A stretch of DNA of 64,000 bases. Source: an uncultured bacterium. GTDB lineage: Bacteria > Myxococcota_A > Polyangia > Polyangiales > Houyiibacteriaceae. Positions 52,267 to 62,400 of the stretch are shown here, piece after piece. Position numbers and translations under genes: made by a program. The notes beneath the pieces were generated by a model that was not told the origin of the DNA, did not search any database, and saw only the letters and a program-made list of their open reading frames with translations. The stretch is taken from assembly GCA_938024995.1 (NCBI GenBank), contig CALJDU010000033.1, positions 243,023 through 307,022 on the forward strand. The letters are read 5' to 3'. How positions within the stretch are numbered: the stretch's first letter is position 1; the number at the start of each line of letters is the position of its first letter.

Positions 52267-54150
52267 TCAGCTCTCCTCGCGTCGACCCGCCCAGAAAGCC
52301 GCACCGGGTCCAGGCCACACCTTCTCAAACTCGCCTGCGAGCCACTCGCCTCGTGCGTCGATCTTGGCTTCATCCCAGACGTCGTTCGCGCAAAGCAACA
52401 CGTTGAGCTGAAGTCGTGAACTCTTTCGGAGCTCTTCGCGCTTCACCTTCCACTCCGCATTGCTGAGCGCTGGGTTCAGCCGATCGTTCACCAAGGTGAG
52501 GTTACCGATACGATTGATCCGAGCCTCGCGGGCCGTCTTGGCCTTGAGCCGGGTCGCTTCGTCCTCGCCGCTCAGCGGCCACGTGTTGCTCCAGGCTTGA
52601 GGCAAGATGTGTTCGATCGTGAGCCCAGAGTAGTCGATGGTGAGGCGTTCGGTCTTCGTCGACTCTTCCAGCAGGCGTGCATCAATCGCGCCGAAGATCA
52701 TCGCTAGTCGACGTCGGTTCACACCACCCGGGCCGTAGTAGCGACCCGTCAAGAAGCTCTCCTTGATCACGTCGGCGGATGGCCACGCGAGCGCTGAATC
52801 CGAACGCTCCTTGAGCGCGTCGATCACCGCGATGCCCGGAGACGTTTCAGCGGACCGCGCAGAGGAGACGATCTCCGCAAAGAAGCGTCCATACCCCCGG
52901 GTTTGAAAACGCGCCGCCACACGACGAATGACGTAGCTCTCCAGCGCCAAGATCGCGCGTTCCCGCTCTTCCGCACGGAGCGTCTCTTCGTCCTGAACCA
53001 ACAGCCAAAGCAGCACTGGGTTCACCGCGGTCACATTGGTCACCTCGAGTCGGCGAAACGCCGCGCGCTCACGAGACGTCACGCCGTCTCCGCTCTGAAT
53101 GCGCTCATACGCATCTGCGTACTTTGAGAAGCTCTCAAGCACATCCACGACCGGAGCCTTCTCGCGCTCCAGCCATCGACGGAACTCGCTGTACATTCGG
53201 CTAACCGAAATCGCCTCCCCGGTGTTCGCGATCAACCAATCGCTGATCAGCCAGTCTTGTCGTGCTCGAGCAGTGTGACCTGTACCCATTTGCTTGCGCC
53301 ACCAGCCCTCGTTCTCATCGAAACGCGCCCAGTACTTCGCGTACAGGTCATGAGTCGCGCCGTTCTCCCGCTTCGCTCGCATAAACAACAGGTTCTTCAC
53401 GAGGTCGGCAGCAGAGAGCGGTGTCCCGCGAGCATTTAGCGCTTCGAAGATCACCTGCGCGTCGTCCACTCCTTCAAGGTTGATGATGACGAGCTTCAAC
53501 AGGCTCTGGAGGGACGCGACAAGCAGAGACGCGCGCCGCGCTGCATCATCTCCCTCCGCGAACGGATCAAGCGGGACCTCCGGATCGCCAAGGAACTCAC
53601 GTGTCGCCGCCGCGAAGTACTTCCTCGCCTCGGAAAAGCGAGTCTCTAACTTCGACTCCGCGGCCATCGCGTCAAAGAACGCTTCACGATCCGGCGTTCG
53701 CGGGACCACCTTGAACTGATCATCGCCTTCGTAGATGTCGTCGTCATTCCGAGTGAGCTTCCGGAGCAGTTTCGCAGACCGACCACGGATCCCGACGGCA
53801 TCCAGCGCGTCGAGGACGCCGCGCAGCAGAAGCTGAATGGTGGTGAGCCGCTGTTGACCATCGACGACCGCACGTTGATTGAGCGAGCCGACCCCGGTGG
53901 CCTGTTGTTCGACAACGATCGCTCCCAGAAAGTGCGGCGGTGCGTTCTCATCGATGCGCGCGATCTCGTCACCGTTTCTCTCGCCGTTCACCCGTAGCTG
54001 GCCGAGTCTGCGCGCCGTTTCTTGAATGTCGTCCCAGAGCGGCTCCCATTGCGACTCCGCGTTCCAGACGTAGGGGCGTTGATAGTCGGGAATCAGGAAG
54101 CACTGATCACCTTGAAGAATCTTCTTGAGCTCCGCGGTCTCCGCTTTCAT
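52267..54150 (-). CDS. DUF262/DUF1524 protein, GmrSD-like (type IV restriction type)
   Basis: A 627-residue protein. The N-terminal DUF262 domain has IPDYQRPYVW and VVDGQQRLTTIQLLLRGV (DGQQR at 97-101), the ParB-like nucleotide-binding motif of GmrS/BrxU. The C-terminal DUF1524 part has the His-Me nuclease motif LTIEHILPQAW with GNLTLVNDRLNPALSNAEW downstream, as in GmrD. Fused GmrSD proteins cleave modified phage DNA. Length is typical of fused forms. It lies 222 bases after the UvrD gene with an exonuclease relic in between. Its neighbours are all defence-type genes. Confidence 0.85.
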   Translation of the reverse strand: MKAETAELKKILQGDQCFLIPDYQRPYVWNAESQWEPLWDDIQETARRLGQLRVNGERNGDEIARIDENAPPHFLGAIVVEQQATGVGSLNQRAVVDGQQRLTTIQLLLRGVLDALDAVGIRGRSAKLLRKLTRNDDDIYEGDDQFKVVPRTPDREAFFDAMAAESKLETRFSEARKYFAAATREFLGDPEVPLDPFAEGDDAARRASLLVASLQSLLKLVIINLEGVDDAQVIFEALNARGTPLSAADLVKNLLFMRAKRENGATHDLYAKYWARFDENEGWWRKQMGTGHTARARQDWLISDWLIANTGEAISVSRMYSEFRRWLEREKAPVVDVLESFSKYADAYERIQSGDGVTSRERAAFRRLEVTNVTAVNPVLLWLLVQDEETLRAEERERAILALESYVIRRVAARFQTRGYGRFFAEIVSSARSAETSPGIAVIDALKERSDSALAWPSADVIKESFLTGRYYGPGGVNRRRLAMIFGAIDARLLEESTKTERLTIDYSGLTIEHILPQAWSNTWPLSGEDEATRLKAKTAREARINRIGNLTLVNDRLNPALSNAEWKVKREELRKSSRLQLNVLLCANDVWDEAKIDARGEWLAGEFEKVWPGPGAAFWAGRREES

Positions 54151-54203
54151 GCGCCGACTGTGTCAAACAGGACGAACCTCGAATAGCTCCCCGAGGGGTG
54201 ACG

Positions 54204-54371
54204 TCACTCTACGATTCGACGCGACGACTCACGAAGCAACGGAAAGATCCGGATTAGCAGTTCAACGTCGAGAGCCGCGTACTTCAACTGCTCGTCGCTC
54301 AATGGACGCTTCTTCCAATCCGAGACTTGGCAGGTCTTGTCGAGCGCAACGTCAAGCTCCCGTCGAACAAC
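54204..54371 (-). pseudogene. C-terminal remnant of an RNase D-like 3'-5' exonuclease
   Basis: An open 55-codon stretch with no start reads VVRRELDVALDKTCQVSDW, then KKRPLSDEQLKYAALDVELL, then IRIFPLLRE before TGA. This matches the Exo III region of RNase D/DnaQ-fold exonucleases, where the Tyr and last catalytic Asp occur in YAALDV. Everything upstream of it is missing: the fragment begins directly at the stop codon of the UvrD gene. It is best explained as the 3' end of a gene cut by insertion or recombination of the island. Confidence 0.75.
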
Positions 54372-54372
54372 A

Positions 54373-56439
54373 CTACTCGAACCACGCGTTCGGCGGCCCG
54401 TAGCCTGTCACGACAAGGGCGTCTCGAGCTCGGGTCGCCGCGACATAGAACAGCCTTCGCTCGGCCTCTTCGTTTGCTCTCTTGAGCGGGAGGATGCCTA
54501 CATTCGCTGACGCGACGAGCACGCGCGAAAACTCGAGACCCTTGACGCGATGCATCGTGGCGATCCGGATGCCATCGCCCTTCGCTCCGGATCGCGTGAC
54601 CCGCGTAGGCTTCGCGGTCTCCAAGATCTGCATGTAGCGGTCCTGCTTCCCCTTGGTCCGAACGACCACGCAGATCGCGCTCGCGGTGCACTCTCGCGTC
54701 CAGCGCTCGATCGTCTCGCGAACGAAAGCTGCCTCCTCGCCCTCGGTCTCGAAGTGCCTCACGTCCGGCTTCACGCCCTGGCGCAAAGAGCGATAGCCGT
54801 GGAGGTTATCAACGTCACCATTGAGGTCGTCGATCACGAGGTCTTCCAGCTTCGCGACCGCGAACGCACGAATGTGTCCCGTCGTTCGGTAGTTCACGCG
54901 CAGTCGCCGGCCTTGTCGCCCGCGTATCGAGATCCCCGCACGGCTCAAGCTCGCGTGGTGCCCGTAGATCCTCTGGTGGGCGTCACCCACGACGAAAAGG
55001 TCATCGCTCGCTTCGGGGACGATCGCGCGCAGCAGCATCAGGCGATTGAGCGAGAGGTCTTGCGTCTCGTCCGCGATGATCGCGCGATACGGCAGGACAC
55101 GCCCGTTCTCGCGCTCCTTCGTGATCGTGAGCGACGCCTCGCGTACCACGTCCGCGTATTCACAGAGGCCCGCGCGCGCCATCCCGCGCTTGAACGCTTC
55201 GAGCGTCTCCCAGACCTTCTCGCGCTCGCTTCGCCGGAGGCCTCGACCTCGGCCACGTCGCTTCGCCTTCAGGTACTCGGCTTTGCTCTGAACGCGCTGC
55301 CCCTGCACCACGTACTCCCACTCCGCTTTGTAGAAACCGAGCCCGTGACCGTCCTCGTCTCGCGCGAGGATCGCGTTCTCCCAGATCGCGTCTCGCTGCT
55401 TGTCGCTCGCGATGCGGATGCTCTGTCGGCTCTTCAGATACGTCGCCGCAAAGTGATCGATCGACGTCACCTCGATCCGCGATAGCTCCTCGCCGCACAA
55501 CGACTTGAGGTTCTCTTCGATGTCGGACGCGAGGTTCCGCGTATAGGTCGTGAAGAGGATCTTCTGGTCGTCCGTCAAGAAGCCCTTCTTCTTCGCGAGG
55601 TGGCGCGCCCGGTGCATCGCGACGACCGTCTTGCCGGTCCCTGCGCCGCCCAACACGCGCGCGGATCCCTTGCTCTTCATCTCGACGAGCTTGCGCTGGC
55701 TCGGGTGCAAGAACACCCGCCACAGCTCCATCGGCGCATCGAGCATGGCGTGAAGCTCATCGTCATCGGCGACGAGCTTGAAGGCCCGCTGCGTCTCGGG
55801 TCGGGCGAGCGCCGCGGCGAAGTCTTCGGTGTCGATCGCGGCAGTCGGCTTCTCGCGCTCGAGGTGCTCAAAGGTCTCATCGGCCGAATAGCCCGCGGCC
55901 AGCATGTAGAGCGCGTCGCTTGCTTCGCCTGGTAAGTAGGGCGCGACCTCGTCGAGCTCGGACTCCACCCGGACGGCGCGGATCGACGGCAGCAGCGGTT
56001 CCGGGACGCCGAGCAGCATCAAGTCGTCGTTGTCGAAGCCAGAGAAGAGACGGCCCGCCGGCACCGCATCATCGCTCGCGACCTTTGGCGCCGCCGCCTC
56101 CGCGCGCTCCAGATCGATCAGCTGAATCGAGCCCGTCTTCGGGTGGACCTCGAAGGTCTTCTTCGCGGCCCAGTCCATCGCCTCGTCGTGGTTGTCGACG
56201 TGCACAAAGAGGTACACGTCGCCCTTCGGCGGGTGAATGATGATCGCGCGGTAGGCCTTGTCGACCCGCGCCGTGCGGACCTTCTTATCGATCACGTTGT
56301 TGATCGACTCGTAGTTAATCCCCGGCGACGCTGGGTTCTCGCGGAACTTATCGACCAGCGTGCGGGTCTTTCGCTGAACCTTCTTCGGCAACGCGCTGTA
56401 CGCCCGCATGAAGCTCATCGAGAACGCGATCTCAGTCAT
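54373..56439 (-). CDS. UvrD-type superfamily 1 helicase with N-terminal ParE/RelE-like domain
   Basis: A 688-residue protein. Residues 1-100 look like a ParE/RelE toxin fold: FMRAYSALPKKVQRKTRTLV, then KVRTARVDKAYRAIII and DVYLFVHVDNHDEAMDWA. The helicase follows: Walker A GGAGTGKT at 264-271, IADETQDLS (motif II), VVGDAHQRIYG (motif III region), LRVNYRTT (motif IV), ATMHRVKGLEFSRVLVA (motif V) and RLFYVAATRARDALVV (motif VI), so the 3'-5' DNA helicase is complete. It starts within the last 4 bases of the giant helicase gene, so they are coupled. The toxin-like domain may bind or cleave RNA, or may only bind; its catalytic residues are not certain. Confidence 0.85.
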   Translation of the reverse strand: MTEIAFSMSFMRAYSALPKKVQRKTRTLVDKFRENPASPGINYESINNVIDKKVRTARVDKAYRAIIIHPPKGDVYLFVHVDNHDEAMDWAAKKTFEVHPKTGSIQLIDLERAEAAAPKVASDDAVPAGRLFSGFDNDDLMLLGVPEPLLPSIRAVRVESELDEVAPYLPGEASDALYMLAAGYSADETFEHLEREKPTAAIDTEDFAAALARPETQRAFKLVADDDELHAMLDAPMELWRVFLHPSQRKLVEMKSKGSARVLGGAGTGKTVVAMHRARHLAKKKGFLTDDQKILFTTYTRNLASDIEENLKSLCGEELSRIEVTSIDHFAATYLKSRQSIRIASDKQRDAIWENAILARDEDGHGLGFYKAEWEYVVQGQRVQSKAEYLKAKRRGRGRGLRRSEREKVWETLEAFKRGMARAGLCEYADVVREASLTITKERENGRVLPYRAIIADETQDLSLNRLMLLRAIVPEASDDLFVVGDAHQRIYGHHASLSRAGISIRGRQGRRLRVNYRTTGHIRAFAVAKLEDLVIDDLNGDVDNLHGYRSLRQGVKPDVRHFETEGEEAAFVRETIERWTRECTASAICVVVRTKGKQDRYMQILETAKPTRVTRSGAKGDGIRIATMHRVKGLEFSRVLVASANVGILPLKRANEEAERRLFYVAATRARDALVVTGYGPPNAWFE

Positions 56440-59400
56440 CTTGCCCCTCTCATCGCCGCGAGCAGCGCGCTTGGTTCTTCACACGTCGCCTCGTAGTCGA
56501 ACGCGCGGTACCCGCGCTTCGTAAGCTCTTGCTGCTCAAGCGACTCCAAGCCGTACACCAACGCCACCTTCGCATCCTCCCACGCGAGTGTGACGTACTC
56601 AGGCAGTCCCGCGTCCATGCCTTCCCGCGGAGGCTCAAGCTCAAGCACGACCGGCTCCCGCAGCAGGCTCGCCAGGTCTGGGTGCGCGGCGACGACATCC
56701 CCCATCTCGGTCGCCACCGCGCCATCTGTGGTTTGGACCAAGGGCGCGATGTCTTCGATGATCGGCGGCGGCGGTTCCGGCGCCACATATCCAGGCTCCT
56801 CCAGCAGCGCGGCGCTCGTCGTCACAAACGCGCCCGGATGAAACTGAAGCAGGTTCCAATCCAAGAAAAACCGCCGCCACTCTTCGCGGAAGGTCGCCGC
56901 GACGCGGTCGGCCTTAGAGTCGAACAAGCGCACCGTGACGGTCGCCTTCCCAAGGTCGTTGTCGCGTTTCGCCTGAATGGGGATCTGCACCGTGATCGCG
57001 CTATGTGTCCGCTCGTGGAGCGTCGCCATCAGCTCCGGTCGCGCTTGGGTCGAGGGCGCCTTCACGCGCGACGCGTCTGTTCGGAGCGCCGTCTCGAACG
57101 CGTTGTACGCCAACTTGCCGAAGCAAAGCGACGGCACGATCAGCGCGTCGGCGGCTTCTGTCGCCTCGTCTCGCCAGCTCCGCTCGTCGGGATGCTTCAG
57201 GTACGCGAGCAAGAGATCAAGCGACCCCTTCTTCCAGAGTCCGCTTACCTCGGAGCCTTCTTCCAGGTCGTGCCACGTCAGCGTGAAGACGCGCCGCGGC
57301 GGCGTCCCCGCAAGCAACGCGCGCCGCTTTCGCACATCTCCCGCGAGCCGCGCGTGGTCGAGATGCGGCTGCACATGAAACGCGAGCCCGTCACAATAGA
57401 TGGCGACCTCGAGCCCGCTCCCATCGTCGCGCTGAAGCAAAAAGTCGGGGCGCGTCTCGTGCTCCGTATCCGTGACCGTCTGCTGCTTCCACATGTTCCA
57501 GGTCACGCTCGCGTCACCCTCGCCAAAGTGCAGCACCCAGCAGTCGTTGTTCTGCTGGTAGCGGCTCATGTGGAACGTCGCGCCGCGCTTTTCGCTCTCG
57601 CGTTGCAAGCGGCGCACGAACTTCCACTCGAGCTCGCTCTCGAGAAGATCCGCGGTGTCCACGCTGCTCAGGTTGTCGCGCTTCACCAGCGCTCCACGGT
57701 AGGCGAGCAGCTCGTCAAACACCTCGACCGCGCGGCGCCGTGAAATCTGCGCTTGCTCGCGGCGCTCTTGGTACGCCAGCAAGCAACGGTAGCAGCCGTC
57801 TTCGCAGTGCGTGCACGCCTGCATCGCCTTCACCGCGGCTTTCATCACGTCGAAGAGCACTCCGTCTTTTGCGAGCTTCTCCACGTAGCCGCTCCCGCCC
57901 GGGACCTCGTCGTAGATGACCAAGTAGTTGCGCCGGCGGCGGCCGCTCCCTTCGGACATCGTCGTCACCCGCAGGTGCTCCGGGTGCCCGCCGAAGTATT
58001 CGCGGAAGCCGAGCTGAATCGCCGCGCGGAAGTTCGGCAAGAATTCGTTCACGCCCTCGTCGATCACGGGCAGCAAGAGGCGCAGCGCTTCCGAGGTAAA
58101 GGCCCTCGAGAGAAACAAATTCGCGCGCGACTCTTTGTCGCCGCGAGTGCGCACGGGGCACCACGGCGCGTGCGCGATCTCGCTGCCGCGTTTTTTGCCG
58201 CGGACCCTTCCGCAGTCTTCGCAAACCACGAAGCCGCCCTGCATCACCCGCTGGCCGCCGAAGCTCTTGGCGTACTGCGCGTCGACGTCCGAGCGGAGCC
58301 CGCAGTTGATCTGCCGCACCGAGAGCGCGCGGATGAACTCGTAGCCAAACACCGTGTGTGCGCCGGTCGGGGACGCGTGGGCGAACGCGACCTCCTCGGG
58401 GTTCACGTCCATGAGCTCGACGACGTGGTAGCTCTCTTGTTCGCGGTCGTCGGCGCCGTCGGTGATCCCGGCCTCGAGCTTGGGGACCGAAGACTCGGCG
58501 CGCTTGAACACCAACATGCGCACGACCTGACCGGTGTCGCCGTACTCCGCGTCGCCGCATCGCGGGCAAAGCAACGCGCCTTGTTCCTCCGCCGCGCGCT
58601 CTTCGCGTTGGTGATAGTGACAGCTCGGGCAAAACCGCCAGTCTTCGTGGTTGGGTTCGCTCTTCGTCCCCAAGTAGATCTGCGACACCTTGATGCGGTG
58701 CCCTTGCGCGTAGAACGTGTTGTACGGCGCCAGCTCACGAATGGCGGTCGCGGCCGGCCGCAGATCCTCCTGCGTCTTGGGGCGCCGGCGCCCGCGCTTT
58801 TGGCCCCCCTCTTCTTCGACCTTCGGCTCGCGAAGGACCGCCCGCAGCAAGACGCCGGGTTCCGGGAACGCATAGTTCGGCAGGACGCCCGCGTCGGTAA
58901 GCGCGTTGAGCGGATGCTTGCTCCGTCGCTCTTTCAGCGCGCGTCCATACGACCGCGCGTGAGTCTCCAGATCGTCGCGCTCGATCGCGACCCGCTCCTC
59001 GTAGCTCAGGCGCTCCTCGGCTCCGCTGGTGGTACCGCGCTCCACCACGTCCGCTTGCGCCGTCGGGTCCTCAAGCTTCTTGAGCTGCTTGCGCACGTCA
59101 TCGATGTGCTTCCGCAGCTCCTGCATCGCCTTGCGCTCGTTGTCGAAGGCTTTGTCCAGCGCCTCGATCGGGTAACGCGGGGTGCTCCTCATCAACTCAT
59201 CGCGGGTCGTGTCCTTCATCGACGCCCCAAAGCGAGAAAAGAAGCGCGCGGTGATCGCCTCGCGATGCTGCTCATAGTGGGTCGTGAACGACGTCATGAA
59301 GTCGTCCGAGTTTAAAAACTCACCCATCGTTCGCGGGATGTGAGCGGTCGGGACGTGCTGCGAAAAGTGGTCGAGCGCATGCGCGATCAGCTGCCGCCGC

Positions 59401-62400
59401 AAGATCTCGACCGAGTCCAAGAACACTCCCGGCGGACGTACCTCGCCGTCCATCATCTCGAGCGGCTCACCGTGAAAGTAGAGGTCGTGCGGCGCGGCGT
59501 TCGCGAAGACCGCGACGTACGCGTTCCCGGTCTTGCGGCCCGCGCGGCCAACGCGCTGCAAGTAGTTGCTCGTGCGCGGCGGGACCGAGCACAGCATCAC
59601 GCTCGACAGGTCGCCCACGTCGATACCCATCTCGAGCGTCGGCGTGCACGTCAGCACATTGGGCGCATCGGCTTCTTTGCCTTGCTTGAAGCGCTCCTCC
59701 AGACGCTCGCGATCGTCGCGCGCGAGCAAGCCGGTGTGCTCCGCGGTGAACACCCGCCGTACGCGCTTGGTCTGATAGAGCTTCGCGTAGTAGTCGCTCT
59801 TCGCGGTGGTCTGCACAAAGCGCCCCCCGCAGCGATGGGCCGTGCAGCGCTCGTCTTCCCACGGGTCGCTCGCGGGCGCGGTGCGCTCAAGCTTGCACCG
59901 AGAACACGTAAGGATCTGCGTGTCGGTGGTCAGCGCCAGCCGCGCCGGGTTCAGGCCGAACACCTCTTGCTTACCGCTCGCGACGATGTGCAGCAGGTCG
60001 TGCGCCGCGAGCACCCGAAGCGCGCGCTCGACGATGCGGCTCAGGTGCTCGCCGAACTTCATCATCAAGGTGTCGCAGGTCCACAAGCGTAGCCAGCTCT
60101 GCGTGGTCGCCTTGGGGCTCACCACGTCGAAGGTCTTGTGCGTGCGGGTGCCGGTCACGAAGAAGCGCGGGAGCACCGACGCGCCGCCGACGCCCGGCAG
60201 GAGCGGGTTGCGGCGCTTGCTCAGCTTCCACTGGTTGCCATCGTAGGCATACTCGCGAAGCAGCGGATCCATGAAGCCGCCGCGCCGCCGCAGACGGTCG
60301 AGCAGGCCACGCAAGTAGTGACGCACATTCTGCACGTCGAGCTCCAAGCGAAGAAAAGGCCGCTCTTCTTCGTGCAGGTAGCTGAGCAGGTCTTCGGCGC
60401 ACGTGGTGAGCGCGTCTTCGTCGTAACGCAGCGTGGATACGCCCGAGCGATCGAGCCCGCGCCCCGCCGTGAGCCCCAGCCCGTACTCGCGCATGACCTC
60501 CCACGAGAGCCGCTTTAGCAGCGCTTCGCGAACCTTCTCCGCGTTCTTCGCGGTCGCGCTTCGCTTGTAGGCCTCGACCACCGGCAGCTCGGCAAGGTCG
60601 GGCGGCAAGAACGTCGAGAGCGCCACGTCGGCGCCGAGGGTCTCGGTGAAGTGCGCGAGCAGGCGCGTTCCCACCTCGCCAAGCGCGAGCGCGCCGCCGG
60701 CCTCCATCAACGTCGTCTGGATCGCGGTCCGCAAGTTGAAGCGATAGGTGCGACCCGCGAAGAAGCCCGCGCGGTGCGAGGCGTCCTGCACCGAGTCGGT
60801 GAACGCGATCAGCTTGCGGCCATCGCGCGCGAGGTCTTCGCCTCCTTCGCCGGCAAAGGGCGACAAGAAGAGCTGCGACACCGCCACGCTGCTCAAGCTC
60901 GCGTTGCGGGCACCCACGATTGAGAGCGAGTCGACCGCGTGGCAGTCCGGGCAGGCGCGGTCGAACGAGTCATGGTCTTTCGCGGGTCCTGTGAGCGTCA
61001 CCAAGACCGGCTTGGGCGGCGCTCCGTCCCGCGGGATGCAGGCGTGGCGCTCGGGGTCGAGCGTGACCGTGAGACAAACCGGGCAGAGGTACTGATGGAG
61101 CGCGTCCAGCTGCGCGCCATCGCGATGCGCACCGAGCCGTACAAAGCGCGCGGACCCGCGGCCAAAGAGATACGCCTCGCCCACGACCCGCGGGTTGTTC
61201 TCGAGCACCGCTTCTTCACCCGGCTCACGTTTGCGCTGGGCCGCCGCGAAGCCTTTCAGCCCGCACGCGCGGCAGTGCGCCATCGGCAACGCGACGCGGC
61301 CTTCCGCGTCTTCTTCCTTGTCTTCGTGCCAAGCCAGCGTGACCGCGGCGGGCGCGAGCGCCTCGGGTTCCCTGCTCTTCTTCTCGTCGTCGCTCGGGAG
61401 CGGGCGCACCTCGCGCACCAGACGCCGCACCTCGCGGATCCACTGCTGCACGCGAAGCGACAAAAAGGGTCGCGGGCGCTTCTTGGTCCCGCTCCGCGCG
61501 TGGGCCACCAACGCGAGAAAGGAACCGAGCACCAAGCGCTGCTCTTCGGGCCGCAGCGCGAGCAGGTCGGGGAGCCGCGGGATCACGTCGCGCCAATGCT
61601 TGGGCCCGTGCCCCTCGGCCGCGCGACGCAAGACGCTGTGCAAAAAGCGATGCTGCCGCAGCTTCATGCCCAAGGCGTGACGGTCGTCGTACAGCGCGCT
61701 CGCCTCGCGCCGCCGCGCTTCCTTTTGCGCGTCGGTCAGCGCCGCCGTTTCTTCCCGCGTGAGCGGCTCGCCGAACCAAAGCTCGATCTGCTTTTTGAGG
61801 TAGTCCGCTTGGTCCGCGTAGTTCTCGGGACGCGCGTCACGGATCAAGCCGCGCCGCGCACCGAGCGGGTCGTCGAGCCAGTCCAAGGTCAGCGTCTCGG
61901 CGCCGTCTGGCTGGGGCTCGCGGGCCAGCCATTCGCGATAGGTCAGCCGGTCTTCCAGAATGAGCGCGCTGGTGTCCACCTCTTCGCCAAAGAGGTCGCT
62001 CGCAAACGTAGCGAGCCGCTTTTGGCTATCGGTATCGCCGCTCCCGATGGTCGCGCTGGTGCCCACGCCGACCAGGTGACCCTCCGGCGTGTCGAGCCGC
62101 GCCTTGAGCCGCCGCAGCAAACACGCCACGTCGCTCCCTTGCGCGCCGTCGTAGGTGTGCATCTCGTCGAGCACCACATAGCGCAAGGTCTCGGGGTCGT
62201 TGTGGCGCCAGAGCGGGCGGTCGGCCGGCCGCATGAGCAAGAGGTCGAGCATGCGGTAGTTGGTGATCAAGATGTCGGGAGGCGACTCGCGCAGCGTCTG
62301 GCGGTCGTCGATCAAGCCGTTGCGGGTAAACGCTTTGCGCTTGCCGCGGCCGCCCACGTAGATGCCCGCGCTGACCTTGGGCGGGTGTCCCTTTTCGCCC

